Assembly (NCBI GenBank): GCA_020722765.1
Contig: DYKD01000004.1
Span: 5,967-69,966 of the forward strand
DNA from: Brevinema andersonii
Lineage (GTDB): Bacteria; Spirochaetota; DYKD01
Direction: 5' to 3'
DNA length: 64,000 bases
Shown: positions 19,718-27,293 of the stretch, piece by piece
Numbering within the stretch: the stretch's first letter is position 1
Layout: each line of letters opens with the position of its first letter
Translations under genes and position numbers: made by a program
The notes under the pieces: generated by a model
Seen by the model: only the letters and a program-made list of their open reading frames with translations
Database searches by the model: none
What the model was told of the DNA's origin: nothing

Positions 19718-20099
19718 TCATGCCACCTCCAGGAAACGGGAAGGGTAAACCACCCAGACGCAGATTCCATTTTTCCGAATATTTCTGGACAAATGGTATG
19801 ATGAACTCAAAAATCGCGTCACCATCAAACTTGCTATCAACATCTTCCTCGGAAATTCCAAGAATCTTGCTGACAACAAGGGTTATTTTTTCGGGCGCTT
19901 GGGTTGTAAGGTACTCCATAAGAGCAATCCCTGGGGCTCGGTCGGTGTGCCCAAAAAGATCTTCAGGAATACTCGCAAGAGCTGTCCCGATAATCTTCAG
20001 GATTTCCCTCTCCTTACCCCAGGGAAGCTTTAGTCTGACTTCGACCGCCTGTCCGTCGATGTCATGAATGGTAATTTTGTCTTGTGCTTGAGTTGTCAT
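19641..20099 (-). CDS. Tail assembly chaperone, first frame
   Basis: A 152-residue protein when started at the ATG at 20099, which has a TGGAGG site a few bases upstream; a longer frame to 20120 lacks such a site. The body is acidic with a helical pattern (REILKIIGTALASIPEDL) and ends in a Gly/Pro-rich tail. It sits between the tail tube gene and the tape measure gene, where tail assembly chaperones are found. The last 77 bases overlap a second frame that may be joined to it by ribosomal frameshifting. Assignment rests on position and overlap, not on residue signatures. Confidence 0.75.
   Translation of the reverse strand: MTTQAQDKITIHDIDGQAVEVRLKLPWGKEREILKIIGTALASIPEDLFGHTDRAPGIALMEYLTTQAPEKITLVVSKILGISEEDVDSKFDGDAIFEFIIPFVQKYSEKWNLRLGGLPFPFPGGGMIGTTQPGPQTALDSTDIKPAGEQTH
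19694..19697 (-). promoter_or_regulatory. Candidate +1 frameshift site in tail chaperones
   Basis: On the coding strand the first frame reads GGA CCC CAA ACG here. A tRNA on CCC can move one base forward to another CCC and continue as AAA CGG in the second frame. The usable window is bounded by the second frame's upstream TGA and the first frame's TAG at 19641. This is the only homopolymeric slippery run I see in it. The independent TTG start is an alternative. Confidence 0.45.
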
Positions 20100-20131
20100 A
20101 GGCCTCCAAGACCTCCTCATTTTAATTTACT

Positions 20132-22570
20132 TTAGCTGGCCGTTTTTTCAACAACCACTTTGAATAGTTGTTTACCAACTTCCAGTGTGTTGCCACCCCA
20201 GTCTTTGCAAGTGCGAGTAGAGTTATCCCACGGAACCATAGCGTTAAAGGTGTAAGGCAGTTTGTGGTGAGTGTCACCGAAGTTAAACTCAACCGCGCCA
20301 TCACCTTGCGCTTGCCAGATGTACACATTAATGGTCCAACCATACGGGGTTTGGTGCACGAGCTTCAGCGCAACGTTGCTGAACGAGATCTGTCCGCCGA
20401 AATCGAGGATTTCGGTGTTGGACGCCGAAGAAGTAATGCCCGCACCCAATGCGTACATCAGGTTGTTGACGTTCCATTCGCATTCTGGACTGTTGCATCA
20501 CCCTTTTATAGGGCGTTCCCACACTCAGTCTCTGCAAGTGAGCCGAAAGTCTCACGAAATCTCGAAAAGATCTTGCCTTTAATGTCCTGACGCCGCCTCC
20601 CCAAAGGCAACGCAAGAATTAAGTCTGCTTGAGATCTTTGCTGGCCCTCTAAATGGTCGTAAACTGCTTCTAGGATTCTTTTCACTTTACGTCCTTTAAC
20701 ATAACGCGCTGGCTGATCCAAGATCCCAAAAACATCTGAAGCCGATTCAAGGCGGAGAACTGGGGTGATATGTGGATTACCTGCTCCATTAGTCAACCTC
20801 CAAATAGAAAGTTTCCCATTCCGCACGACTTCATATAAAGCTTGAGGGTCGATTTTCGTGATACTTGAAACAATCTTCGACTCTTCTTGAGCGTTGGCAT
20901 CCAGATGAAAATCATACTTCCACTTATAAGCAAAGCACTTAAAAACGGGTTGTCCCATCCATTCAAGAAAATCACGAATGTATTCGTTTGCAATATCAGT
21001 TTGAAACATGGAGCCCTTCCACAGCTGCTTTCTTGCTTGAATTCCATGGTTTTTTAATTGCAGAACGATGCGGTCAACATCGTCTTCACTAAACCCGTGG
21101 GTACAAATAGCGCAAGCATTTTTTGAAATCCACCCATCACCACAATATGCCACGTTAGCAACTAAAGGGGTAAGGTTGAAATCTTTCGGTAAACACTTGT
21201 GGCTATTTTCATCGTACCAACGTTTACGAAACTCAGCAAGAACCGACTTGTTGTATGCTTCCAATTGGTAAACTGTTTTGCCTACAGAAAACCCGTCTTT
21301 CTGAGGAGCGATGCAAGCGTAAGTTTTCCATCCTAAGTCAGTGAAAAACTCACGCACTTCCTCAAAATACTGCTTATGAGTAGTTGCAAAACGTACTTGA
21401 GGAGAAGGCATCTTTGTGACATGAATGTCGCTAAAAATTAGTCCTTCTAAGATCTCAAAAGCACGTTGTTCCATTTTCATCCTTTTGCGTTCGCCATTAA
21501 TTAGTGGAAATTAACTTTTCTAACGCTTTCCAGCGTAGCGGGACCGAATGTTCAATCCCGGAGATTTTCAGGGTCGCTGTTTCCTGTGTCGCAAATTGCG
21601 CAATTAAGGTTTTAGGTGATGTAAATTGTTGAAATCATTAACAATTTACTTTGTTACCGTAGGTCTTTTAATCCCCTACTTCTGCACATTTCTGTGCAGC
21701 CCAGACTATATCTTCCCTTTCGGGGGCGGTGCTCGTGTCCGGCTTATTGGTTTCCTGGTCCTCACCGGTTAGTCGTTGAACCTTCTCTTCTACAGTGTTC
21801 AGGATTCGAAGAGCTCGGCTGCTGATTGCCCTCGGCTTCACGTTAGGGTGTTCCAGCAATTCTCCGCCTTTTTTTGACCGAGGCTGAAATTTGTACTCCA
21901 CACCTTTGAAAAAGGACTTTCCCAAATAAGGAAGTAAACCCTCTAAAACTTGATACATTTTTTCGTTCATTTTCAACCTCGGGGGATTCCCAAAATAATT
22001 AAAATCCCTGAAATCAAGTGTGTTACCCTAGGAGCTCTTTATCTCCTAGTTCTGTACATTACTGTACAGTTCAGACTATGTCTTTCCCGTCTCCTCGGGA
22101 GGCGGCACTCGTGGGAGTAATTACTGCCATATCTTTCGACTTAGGCTCGACTCCTAGTCGTTGAACCTTCCAGAGAGTTTCCCCTCTAGCTTGGCTGCAC
22201 GTTGTCCTTTGGCCGGGATTCATTATCAATTCCAAAGGATGTTCATGCAATTCACCGCCTTCATTCTTCATCACTGCATTAACTGGAGAACAGTGATGCG
22301 ATGCCACGTGTTCCTTGAAACCCCACTTATACGCCATTACTGTTCCTTTCAGTCATTTTGTTTTTGTTGTTGTTTGTTGGCGTTTAAAAAGTGTAATGAT
22401 TTCAAGAAGTTATTTTTAACATCCTCCTTAGTTCGAGTGGATGATAGGACTGCTCCGGACTCTACTGCCCCTACGTCGACGGTGGGCGTTGTGCCAGAAG
22501 GTCCGATGTAAAGAACACACGGACCAATCGACATACGGTTTGTGTCGAATTGTGGCAGATTGTAGGGCAT
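20132..22570 (-). CDS. Tail tube protein, gene split by group I introns
   Basis: No single frame encodes this protein. Joining minus-strand exons 22570-22419, 21635-21555 and 20480-20132 gives one frame of 193 residues that aligns along its length with the 186-residue paralog at 151-711. The junctions read KEDV-FQQF and KISG-I-EWNV; the paralog has ...KFFQ... and FKG-L-EWDL at those places. Each proposed 5' splice site follows a U and each intron ends in G, as group I splicing needs. The protein would form the tail shaft: it lies between the tail terminator and chaperone genes, and its sequence has the usual VFQ/SPKTL and ETATL..SGIEW pattern. The ATG follows a GGGGAGGAAAGG site. Exact splice points are inferred. 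Confidence 0.8.
20481..21554 (-). ncRNA. Group I intron carrying a homing endonuclease gene
   Basis: This 1,074-base insertion interrupts the GIEW codons of the tail tube gene. Near its 3' end the R-like element TTGCAGAGACTGAG (20537-20524) is followed by a P8-like hairpin (20514-20500) and an S-like element ATGCAACAGTCC (20498-20487), six bases before the proposed 3' splice site. The P and Q elements are not clear to me; the endonuclease frame probably fills the P6 region. The last codons of the endonuclease overlap the ribozyme core. Splicing between 21555 and 20480 restores the frame with U before the intron and G at its end. Confidence 0.7.
20506..21480 (-). CDS. LAGLIDADG homing endonuclease inside the intron
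   Basis: A 324-residue protein with two LAGLIDADG-like motifs, ILEGLIFSD near residues 10-18 and LVANVAYCGDGWI at 106-118, separated by the usual spacing of about 95 residues. Such enzymes cut intron-less copies of the host gene and so spread the intron. It lies wholly inside the group I intron and is preceded by an A-rich CAAAAGG leader. The N-terminal MKM..(Y/F)..LEGL pattern recurs in the short frame at the start of the upstream intron B region (near 21971), so that region may carry a remnant of a related endonuclease. Confidence 0.8.
   Translation of the reverse strand: MKMEQRAFEILEGLIFSDIHVTKMPSPQVRFATTHKQYFEEVREFFTDLGWKTYACIAPQKDGFSVGKTVYQLEAYNKSVLAEFRKRWYDENSHKCLPKDFNLTPLVANVAYCGDGWISKNACAICTHGFSEDDVDRIVLQLKNHGIQARKQLWKGSMFQTDIANEYIRDFLEWMGQPVFKCFAYKWKYDFHLDANAQEESKIVSSITKIDPQALYEVVRNGKLSIWRLTNGAGNPHITPVLRLESASDVFGILDQPARYVKGRKVKRILEAVYDHLEGQQRSQADLILALPLGRRRQDIKGKIFSRFRETFGSLAETECGNAL
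21636..22418 (-). ncRNA. Two tandem group I intron cores (subgroup IA-like)
   Basis: Two complete catalytic cores follow each other. Core A: P3 strand AGGCGG at 22260, P-like GAATTGCATGAAC, Q-like element near 22205-22189, R GTTCAACGACTA at 22166-22155, P3' CCGCCT near 22106, P8 hairpin 22099-22086, S near 22085-22074, P9 hairpin 22069-22052. Core B: P3 21869, P 21862-21850, Q AATCAGCAGCC 21827-21817, R GTTCAACGACTA 21781-21770, P3' 21729, P8 21724-21715, S AAGATATAGTC 21714-21704. Both have extra sequence between R and P3', as in subgroup IA. Removing the whole block joins GAT-GT to A-TTT in frame. Short frames of 88 and 102 codons here are ribozyme sequence, not convincing genes. Confidence 0.8.
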
Positions 22571-22657
22571 ATTCCTTTCCTCCCCTAACTTAATAAGCTT
22601 GCGAGGCTCGCCATTTAAATTGTCAGTGTTTTGGAGGAACGGTGCCCGATCTTATTG

Positions 22658-22855
22658 TTATTGTTGCTGTTGTGTGAGGCTGCACTGTTTTCCGCACTTG
22701 CGACATAAAGTCACTACACGTTGAGCTTCTTCGATGAACACGTAGTGGTCTTTATATTTCATGCGTAGTACTTTAAGGTCGGAGGTTAGATAACCCAATA
22801 TAGCCTCGCAGCTAGGGCACCTCCAAGGTAGGTCTTTAACTTCATGATCGCTCAT
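22658..22855 (-). CDS. Small zinc-ribbon protein
   Basis: A 65-residue protein with two Cys pairs, CPSC near residue 14 and CRKCGKQC near residue 51, that would hold one zinc ion, and a Gln-rich C-terminus. It is placed between the tail terminator and tail tube genes. I do not recognise a family. The following 87 bases to the tail tube start hold a ribosome site and a short GC-rich inverted repeat but no clear terminator. Confidence 0.6.
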   Translation of the reverse strand: MSDHEVKDLPWRCPSCEAILGYLTSDLKVLRMKYKDHYVFIEEAQRVVTLCRKCGKQCSLTQQQQ

Positions 22856-22868
22856 CTAATGAGTCTCC

Positions 22869-23282
22869 TTATGCAAAGAATCCGTACGCTTGTACACGGA
22901 AATTACTGCTATATAACAGTTCGTTGGGATCCATATCTTGAGATCCGTGATCTAAAATTTTGAATCCTACACGAGCGTTTGTAACATTAGGAACATCGTA
23001 CCATTCATTATCAAAAATATTCTTCATGTACTCGTAGATCTTATCAGTTTCACCAAAGTTTTTTGTTGAATAGATCCACACTTCATAGATTGGCATCACT
23101 CGTGTGTTGTATCTGTGGTCACGTGGTGATGGTTGCCGCTGAAAGCAGATGCATGGGTAGGATGGGTTTTTGATGGCAGCAAGATATGTAGGATATACCC
23201 GAGCTCCAACCAAAGCGGAAACGTTTGGGTTGTCAATCAACTGTCTACGAAATGCAGCGTCAATGGACTCTAAGTAACTCAT
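22869..23282 (-). CDS. Tail terminator / DUF3168-like completion protein
   Basis: A 137-residue protein with the pattern of the gpU/DUF3168 family: N-terminal helix, then LVGARVYPTYLAAI....YPCICFQ, a beta core, a long helix and a final strand. Proteins of this type cap the tail tube and join it to the head. It overlaps the preceding gp10-like gene by an ATGA start-stop and sits two genes before the tail tube gene, which agrees with that role. Confidence 0.7.
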   Translation of the reverse strand: MSYLESIDAAFRRQLIDNPNVSALVGARVYPTYLAAIKNPSYPCICFQRQPSPRDHRYNTRVMPIYEVWIYSTKNFGETDKIYEYMKNIFDNEWYDVPNVTNARVGFKILDHGSQDMDPNELLYSSNFRVQAYGFFA

Positions 23283-23626
23283 TCACTAAACGGGTCCCCT
23301 ATTTTATCCAACGCTCTCTCGAACACAGGATGTGGTTTAATGTACCTAGTACCACGAATGACATATTTTGCGTGAGGTGCAACCTTTTCATCAAAGTATA
23401 CCTCACATGAAATACCATCTGGGCTGGCTTCGAGTTTGGTCTTTAATGAATTACGCAACCTACCCGTCTTGAAACCCAACACTTCTTCAGACTGTTTCAC
23501 AGAAGAAGTGCCGAGCATTCTTTTGACTGTGTCAACATAACGTTTTGCCCATTGATGCCCGCGTGCAGCTAAATTGCGCGCGTGCACTGTAATTTCGGCT
23601 TCGAGTTGCTTTGTGAATTCACTCAT
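23279..23626 (-). CDS. HK97 gp10-like neck protein
   Basis: A 115-residue protein with an N-terminal helix, TGRLRNSLK near residue 50 and a C-terminal VIRGTRYIKPHPVFERAL stretch. The 'GRLR.S' and 'G....P.P.....A' pattern is typical of the HK97 gp10 / minor tail family that lies between connector and tail terminator genes. It overlaps both neighbours by four bases or so (ATGA), which suggests translational coupling. Assignment is from this pattern and gene order. Confidence 0.72.
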   Translation of the reverse strand: MSEFTKQLEAEITVHARNLAARGHQWAKRYVDTVKRMLGTSSVKQSEEVLGFKTGRLRNSLKTKLEASPDGISCEVYFDEKVAPHAKYVIRGTRYIKPHPVFERALDKIGDPFSE

Positions 23627-25989
23627 CTTTTATTCGTTTTCCTTAATTTCTTTGTAAGCTCAGTTGTTGTTGCAGAGGTTAGAAAAGGTGGAAACATCAA
23701 CGTTTCGTCTGGCACCAGCTTACGCAAAATGTTTTTCACCTCATTCACTGGCCTATACAATGGATGTCCTTCTGGGACATCCTGGGCGCTGCTCTCAAAC
23801 AGAGCGCGTGAAAACCTCAAATACATTTTTGCGAGCTCGATTTTCGCGAGCGTGAACTTTGAATAAAGATTGACAGCTTTTTCCAAATGTTCAACCGCCG
23901 CTTTAGTGTCGCCCATTTCCGAGTAATGGAGCGCCAAGTTGAAATACGGTTTAGGGTCCCTTGGGTCCCTATGCATAGCTCTTTTGTTAAGCTTAATGTA
24001 GTATTTAAGCTTGTCTTGCAGTCGCTCTGTTAAGAACCCAAAATGGTTGATGACACCTTTCGCGCGAATTATCTGCCGGTTGCGAATCTTGCCGATAGAG
24101 TCCTCGATAGTTTCATGAATCAAACCCGAAAAATAAATGTCGGGACGATTTTGGTATAAACGCATAACTTCTGTAAAAACATCAGGCCTATTCTTCTGGA
24201 CGTTGTTGACGTTGAACATTGCCGCGGTTGGATGTGACTCGACCATAAATGTAATTTCAGGAGGTGATGAATACATTTCATCAACATCCATCACCCAGAT
24301 GTAGGCGCTCGTTGATTTTCTTGCGAGCCAGTTACGCATATCAGAATAATCTTCGGTCCATTCACGTTCAAAAATTTTGGCACCCCACCGCTTTAACACG
24401 TCAACCGCTTCAGAACCAGGAGCAACACGTACTACTATCTCATCAGCGACAGTAGCATGACTTTCTAAGAAGATTTGCACTTTGTGTGAAGGTTCGTGTT
24501 CAGTCATAATATTCAAACTAACTGTGTACTTATCTGAACCCTGCCACTCAGATATAAGAATATTGTTTTGGTTGGTTAAATGTGAGTAATCTGTTCCTCC
24601 CACTAACTCCACAACCGGGTTCGGATCAAGAGCTTCATAGTACCGCCTTTTCTTCTCCCTAAGATCAGGGTCTATATATCCATAATGAAGGATGTGAACG
24701 TTTACTGGCGCGGAACTAACTGCGGGAATATTTGGGACCCTACTGCAATGCAGGGAGGTCCCAGGCGTTCCCCTAAAATACTTCATGTTAGGTAGCACTT
24801 TAACCATGAAGACCGCTGATGCGGGTGGATAATTCACATGGTATGTATTTGGTGAATTCCACAAATGGATAAATCTACCGACAAATGCGTAAACTCCAGG
24901 AATTGGAGTATTTGCGAGTCGTTGCAAGTATTCCCTAGTGACCTTTTCCTCGAGAAACTCGTCATGATCAAGTACAACCATCCACTCCACACCCTGCTTG
25001 AATGATATCTCATACAGTTTTGCGCGCTGATCAACTTCGACCTCATCGGACATTAAAGTGTAAGTGAATTTACCTGGGTAATTTTCTTGCAGCCAACCTT
25101 CCATATCCCAACCGCTGTCATCATCAACGATATTGATGATGTCGAAAAGAGAAGCGTGACGCTTCATCCACGCTTCGAGCTGCTCACGGCTACATTTAAC
25201 ACGAGTATTTCCTGAGATTGAGCGTTCTTTAAACTCACCACAACATTTCTCAACAACTTGCAATCTATTGTAAGTGCCAGAGTCCATAGAGTCTTGCAAA
25301 GATTTCGAGCCGTGATGGAAGACAAACGTGCTTCTGTCGACAAAACATGAGTAACCCATTTGGTTTACTCGTGCACATAAATCTACGTCCTCATTCCCAT
25401 TTACAAAGCGTTCATCAAACCCACCAAGCTTCTCCCATATATCTCTACGAATCATGAAACAAAATCCTGAAACAACACCAGCGTAAATCCACTTTCCGAT
25501 ATTCTCCGCGTGCACACGTTCCGCGAATTCATCAAGTGCATCAAGCGGTATTGGGGAATCTGCTTTTACCAATTGATGAGACATAACGTAGTTACTACAC
25601 GGCGCTACAATCGCAGGCTCAGGCGCGGGTCTATCTGGATCCTTCAACAAGGTTTCATAACAACGAATCAGCTGCTTCAGCCACTTCTTAGGCACTCGAG
25701 TGTCATTATTGAGCACTACAATAAACTCACCTTTCGCAAACGACGCGCCCATATTAACGTTGGCCGCATAATGTGTATGTCCTGTGGTGTTATGAATAAA
25801 CCTAAAATTTGCGTACGTTTGGTCCCAAGCTTCCATCGCAACAACTGTGCCGTCGTCAACGTCGCCTCCAGTACCACACACAATAATTTCAAATACAACA
25901 TCCTCGGTTTTATGTAATGTGTTAAGCAATTCCGTAGTGTATTGCAGTCCTCCATGAACAGGAATGACAATGGAAACTTTGGGATTCAT
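23623..25989 (-). CDS. Multi-domain family 2 glycosyltransferase with TPR tail
   Basis: This protein of about 788 residues is started at the ATG at 25989, which follows a TTGGAGG site; a longer frame to 26001 needs a TTG. It has three glycosyltransferase-A-like parts: the first begins VSIVIPVHGG and carries a NND sugar-nucleotide/metal site and a GNEDVDL acceptor motif, the second has VVLDHDEFL, the third VMDVDEMY. A helical tetratricopeptide-like segment follows. The enzyme would transfer sugars from nucleotide donors. Its place between head-tail connector genes, in the late operon, suggests that it decorates virion proteins, though a host-surface target cannot be excluded. Confidence 0.85.
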   Translation of the reverse strand: MNPKVSIVIPVHGGLQYTTELLNTLHKTEDVVFEIIVCGTGGDVDDGTVVAMEAWDQTYANFRFIHNTTGHTHYAANVNMGASFAKGEFIVVLNNDTRVPKKWLKQLIRCYETLLKDPDRPAPEPAIVAPCSNYVMSHQLVKADSPIPLDALDEFAERVHAENIGKWIYAGVVSGFCFMIRRDIWEKLGGFDERFVNGNEDVDLCARVNQMGYSCFVDRSTFVFHHGSKSLQDSMDSGTYNRLQVVEKCCGEFKERSISGNTRVKCSREQLEAWMKRHASLFDIINIVDDDSGWDMEGWLQENYPGKFTYTLMSDEVEVDQRAKLYEISFKQGVEWMVVLDHDEFLEEKVTREYLQRLANTPIPGVYAFVGRFIHLWNSPNTYHVNYPPASAVFMVKVLPNMKYFRGTPGTSLHCSRVPNIPAVSSAPVNVHILHYGYIDPDLREKKRRYYEALDPNPVVELVGGTDYSHLTNQNNILISEWQGSDKYTVSLNIMTEHEPSHKVQIFLESHATVADEIVVRVAPGSEAVDVLKRWGAKIFEREWTEDYSDMRNWLARKSTSAYIWVMDVDEMYSSPPEITFMVESHPTAAMFNVNNVQKNRPDVFTEVMRLYQNRPDIYFSGLIHETIEDSIGKIRNRQIIRAKGVINHFGFLTERLQDKLKYYIKLNKRAMHRDPRDPKPYFNLALHYSEMGDTKAAVEHLEKAVNLYSKFTLAKIELAKMYLRFSRALFESSAQDVPEGHPLYRPVNEVKNILRKLVPDETLMFPPFLTSATTTELTKKLRKTNKR

Positions 25990-26033
25990 ATATTCCTCCA
26001 AGGCTTTTATTTTAATTATTTTAAAAGGTTATG

Positions 26034-26609
26034 TTAACCTGGATTTTCGACTAGATAGAAAGTCCATCCTTTCGAACTAAATAGAAGAGGGGCGCGGTGA
26101 ACATCGTAGCATACCCCACTAAAACCATTGTCGAGAGATGCGCTCTCTCCTAAACGGGGCTCGAAGTCCTCAACATAGACTCTCATGTGCCTGCCACGAA
26201 TCCAGCCAGGGATACCAACATCCCCTCTAACAGCTGTTGGTATCACCTCTTGTACACTACATAAGTATGGCCCGTAGTTGGTTGTTGTTAGAACTGGCTG
26301 ACCTTGACCGTCAACAGCTTTAATGTTGATGTTAAAGCTGCTCCAGGAGGGAGTCAGTGAAGTGATTTGTTTGTAGGAATTTTGTGAAACTTTCACACCA
26401 CTTCCTAAAAAGTTAACGCTCTCATTTATACTTTGGTCGTTTTCATCGATTCCAGCAACACCTAAATTACCTGACGTAGTTATCGCTGCGACTGTTATTT
26501 CAAGGTATGCGGCGACGGATGGATTGATAATAGTAGGAACTCCAGCGGTCCAGTTGGACACTACATCTGAACTTTCACGATAAAACGTAATCTTATGAGT
26601 ATATTGCAT
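26034..26609 (-). CDS. Head-tail joining region protein, unassigned
   Basis: A 191-residue, beta-rich protein that starts at an ATG overlapping the stop of the connector gene. I do not recognise a family signature. Its place between the gp6-like connector and the gp10-like neck gene is where head-closure proteins normally lie, so a head completion or decoration role is inferred. The sequence is rich in Ser, Thr and Val with few charged helices, which fits a beta-sandwich. The 30 bases after it hold only the glycosyltransferase ribosome site. Confidence 0.55.
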   Translation of the reverse strand: MQYTHKITFYRESSDVVSNWTAGVPTIINPSVAAYLEITVAAITTSGNLGVAGIDENDQSINESVNFLGSGVKVSQNSYKQITSLTPSWSSFNINIKAVDGQGQPVLTTTNYGPYLCSVQEVIPTAVRGDVGIPGWIRGRHMRVYVEDFEPRLGESASLDNGFSGVCYDVHRAPLLFSSKGWTFYLVENPG

Positions 26610-27202
26610 TAAATGAAGTCTCTTGGGCCTCTACGTGCGAACGTGTTTAGAACCACTAGAACATCCATTCCAAGAAATGATAATATACTGCCAGCGGTTT
26701 CAAACTTTTTGATAATCACTCCGCCTGTATCGATGGACGCGACGTTTGCAATGCCTCGATTGCGAAAAATTTGACCGCCAATTTCGAGCGTCAACCACTG
26801 GAGTGTGTTCCATTCCTTATCGCTTTCAGTGTAGCCCGCGGTGTATTCAACTAATACACTTTGAGGGAATGCTGTACAATAATTCCCGTAACTATCGTAA
26901 ATGCGACCGTCTTTGAAAAACTTAATCTCGTCTAAGTCTCGCGCAACTCCAGTCGTGTCAGTGACATCAGAAAAATAAGTAATTCCGTGAACAGCGGTGA
27001 GAGGAAACTCAGAAACTGTTATCCAAAACGGGTTGTAACATGTTACACGTTCGACGTACCTATCAGACACTAAGCTCCGGTTACAATAACTCTTAATGTA
27101 AGCTTCAGAAGAGTCAAGACATACTTGCAATACATCATCAAGACCAGATACATCAGAAACGTTCATGTATTCTTTGAATACAGTAAGTCCTACAATTGCC
27201 AT
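26609..27202 (-). CDS. Head-tail connector (gp6-like)
   Basis: A protein of 197 residues started at the ATG at 27202. It begins with VFKEYMNVSDVSGLDDVLQVCLDSSEAYIKSYCNRSL, split here by function: a helix-loop-helix of the 'D..L...I..A...I..Y..R' type that marks the HK97 gp6 / phage_connect family. Such proteins form a ring beneath the portal. The gene follows the capsid gene and its terminator, exactly where this family is found. Confidence 0.75.
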   Translation of the reverse strand: MAIVGLTVFKEYMNVSDVSGLDDVLQVCLDSSEAYIKSYCNRSLVSDRYVERVTCYNPFWITVSEFPLTAVHGITYFSDVTDTTGVARDLDEIKFFKDGRIYDSYGNYCTAFPQSVLVEYTAGYTESDKEWNTLQWLTLEIGGQIFRNRGIANVASIDTGGVIIKKFETAGSILSFLGMDVLVVLNTFARRGPRDFI

Positions 27203-27240
27203 CACCCTCTCACCTCTACAAGCAATTTGACCAAAAAAAT

Positions 27241-27270
27241 AGGGGAAAGCTCAAAAAGAAACTTTCCCCT
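27241..27270 (-). terminator. Intrinsic terminator after the capsid gene
   Basis: Inverted repeat AGGGGAAAG / CTTTCCCCT with a 12-base loop. On the transcribed strand it is followed at once by ATTTTTTT. It lies 24 bases past the capsid protein stop, so it may make partial termination there and keep capsid mRNA high relative to connector and tail genes. Confidence 0.85.
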
Positions 27271-27293
27271 AATGACTAACGTCAATGATCGTC

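Noticed and set aside
19666-20067. 133-codon plus-strand frame
   Set aside because: It is antisense to the first chaperone frame, and every supported gene is on the minus strand.
20328-20615. 95-codon frame overlapping the last tail tube exon
   Set aside because: It is another frame of the exon plus the end of the endonuclease gene.
21668-21976. 102-codon frame in the intron region
   Set aside because: It covers the P, Q, R and S elements of group I intron core B; only its first residues recall a homing endonuclease start.
22071-22337. 88-codon frame in the intron region
   Set aside because: It spans the catalytic core of intron A and has no family signature.
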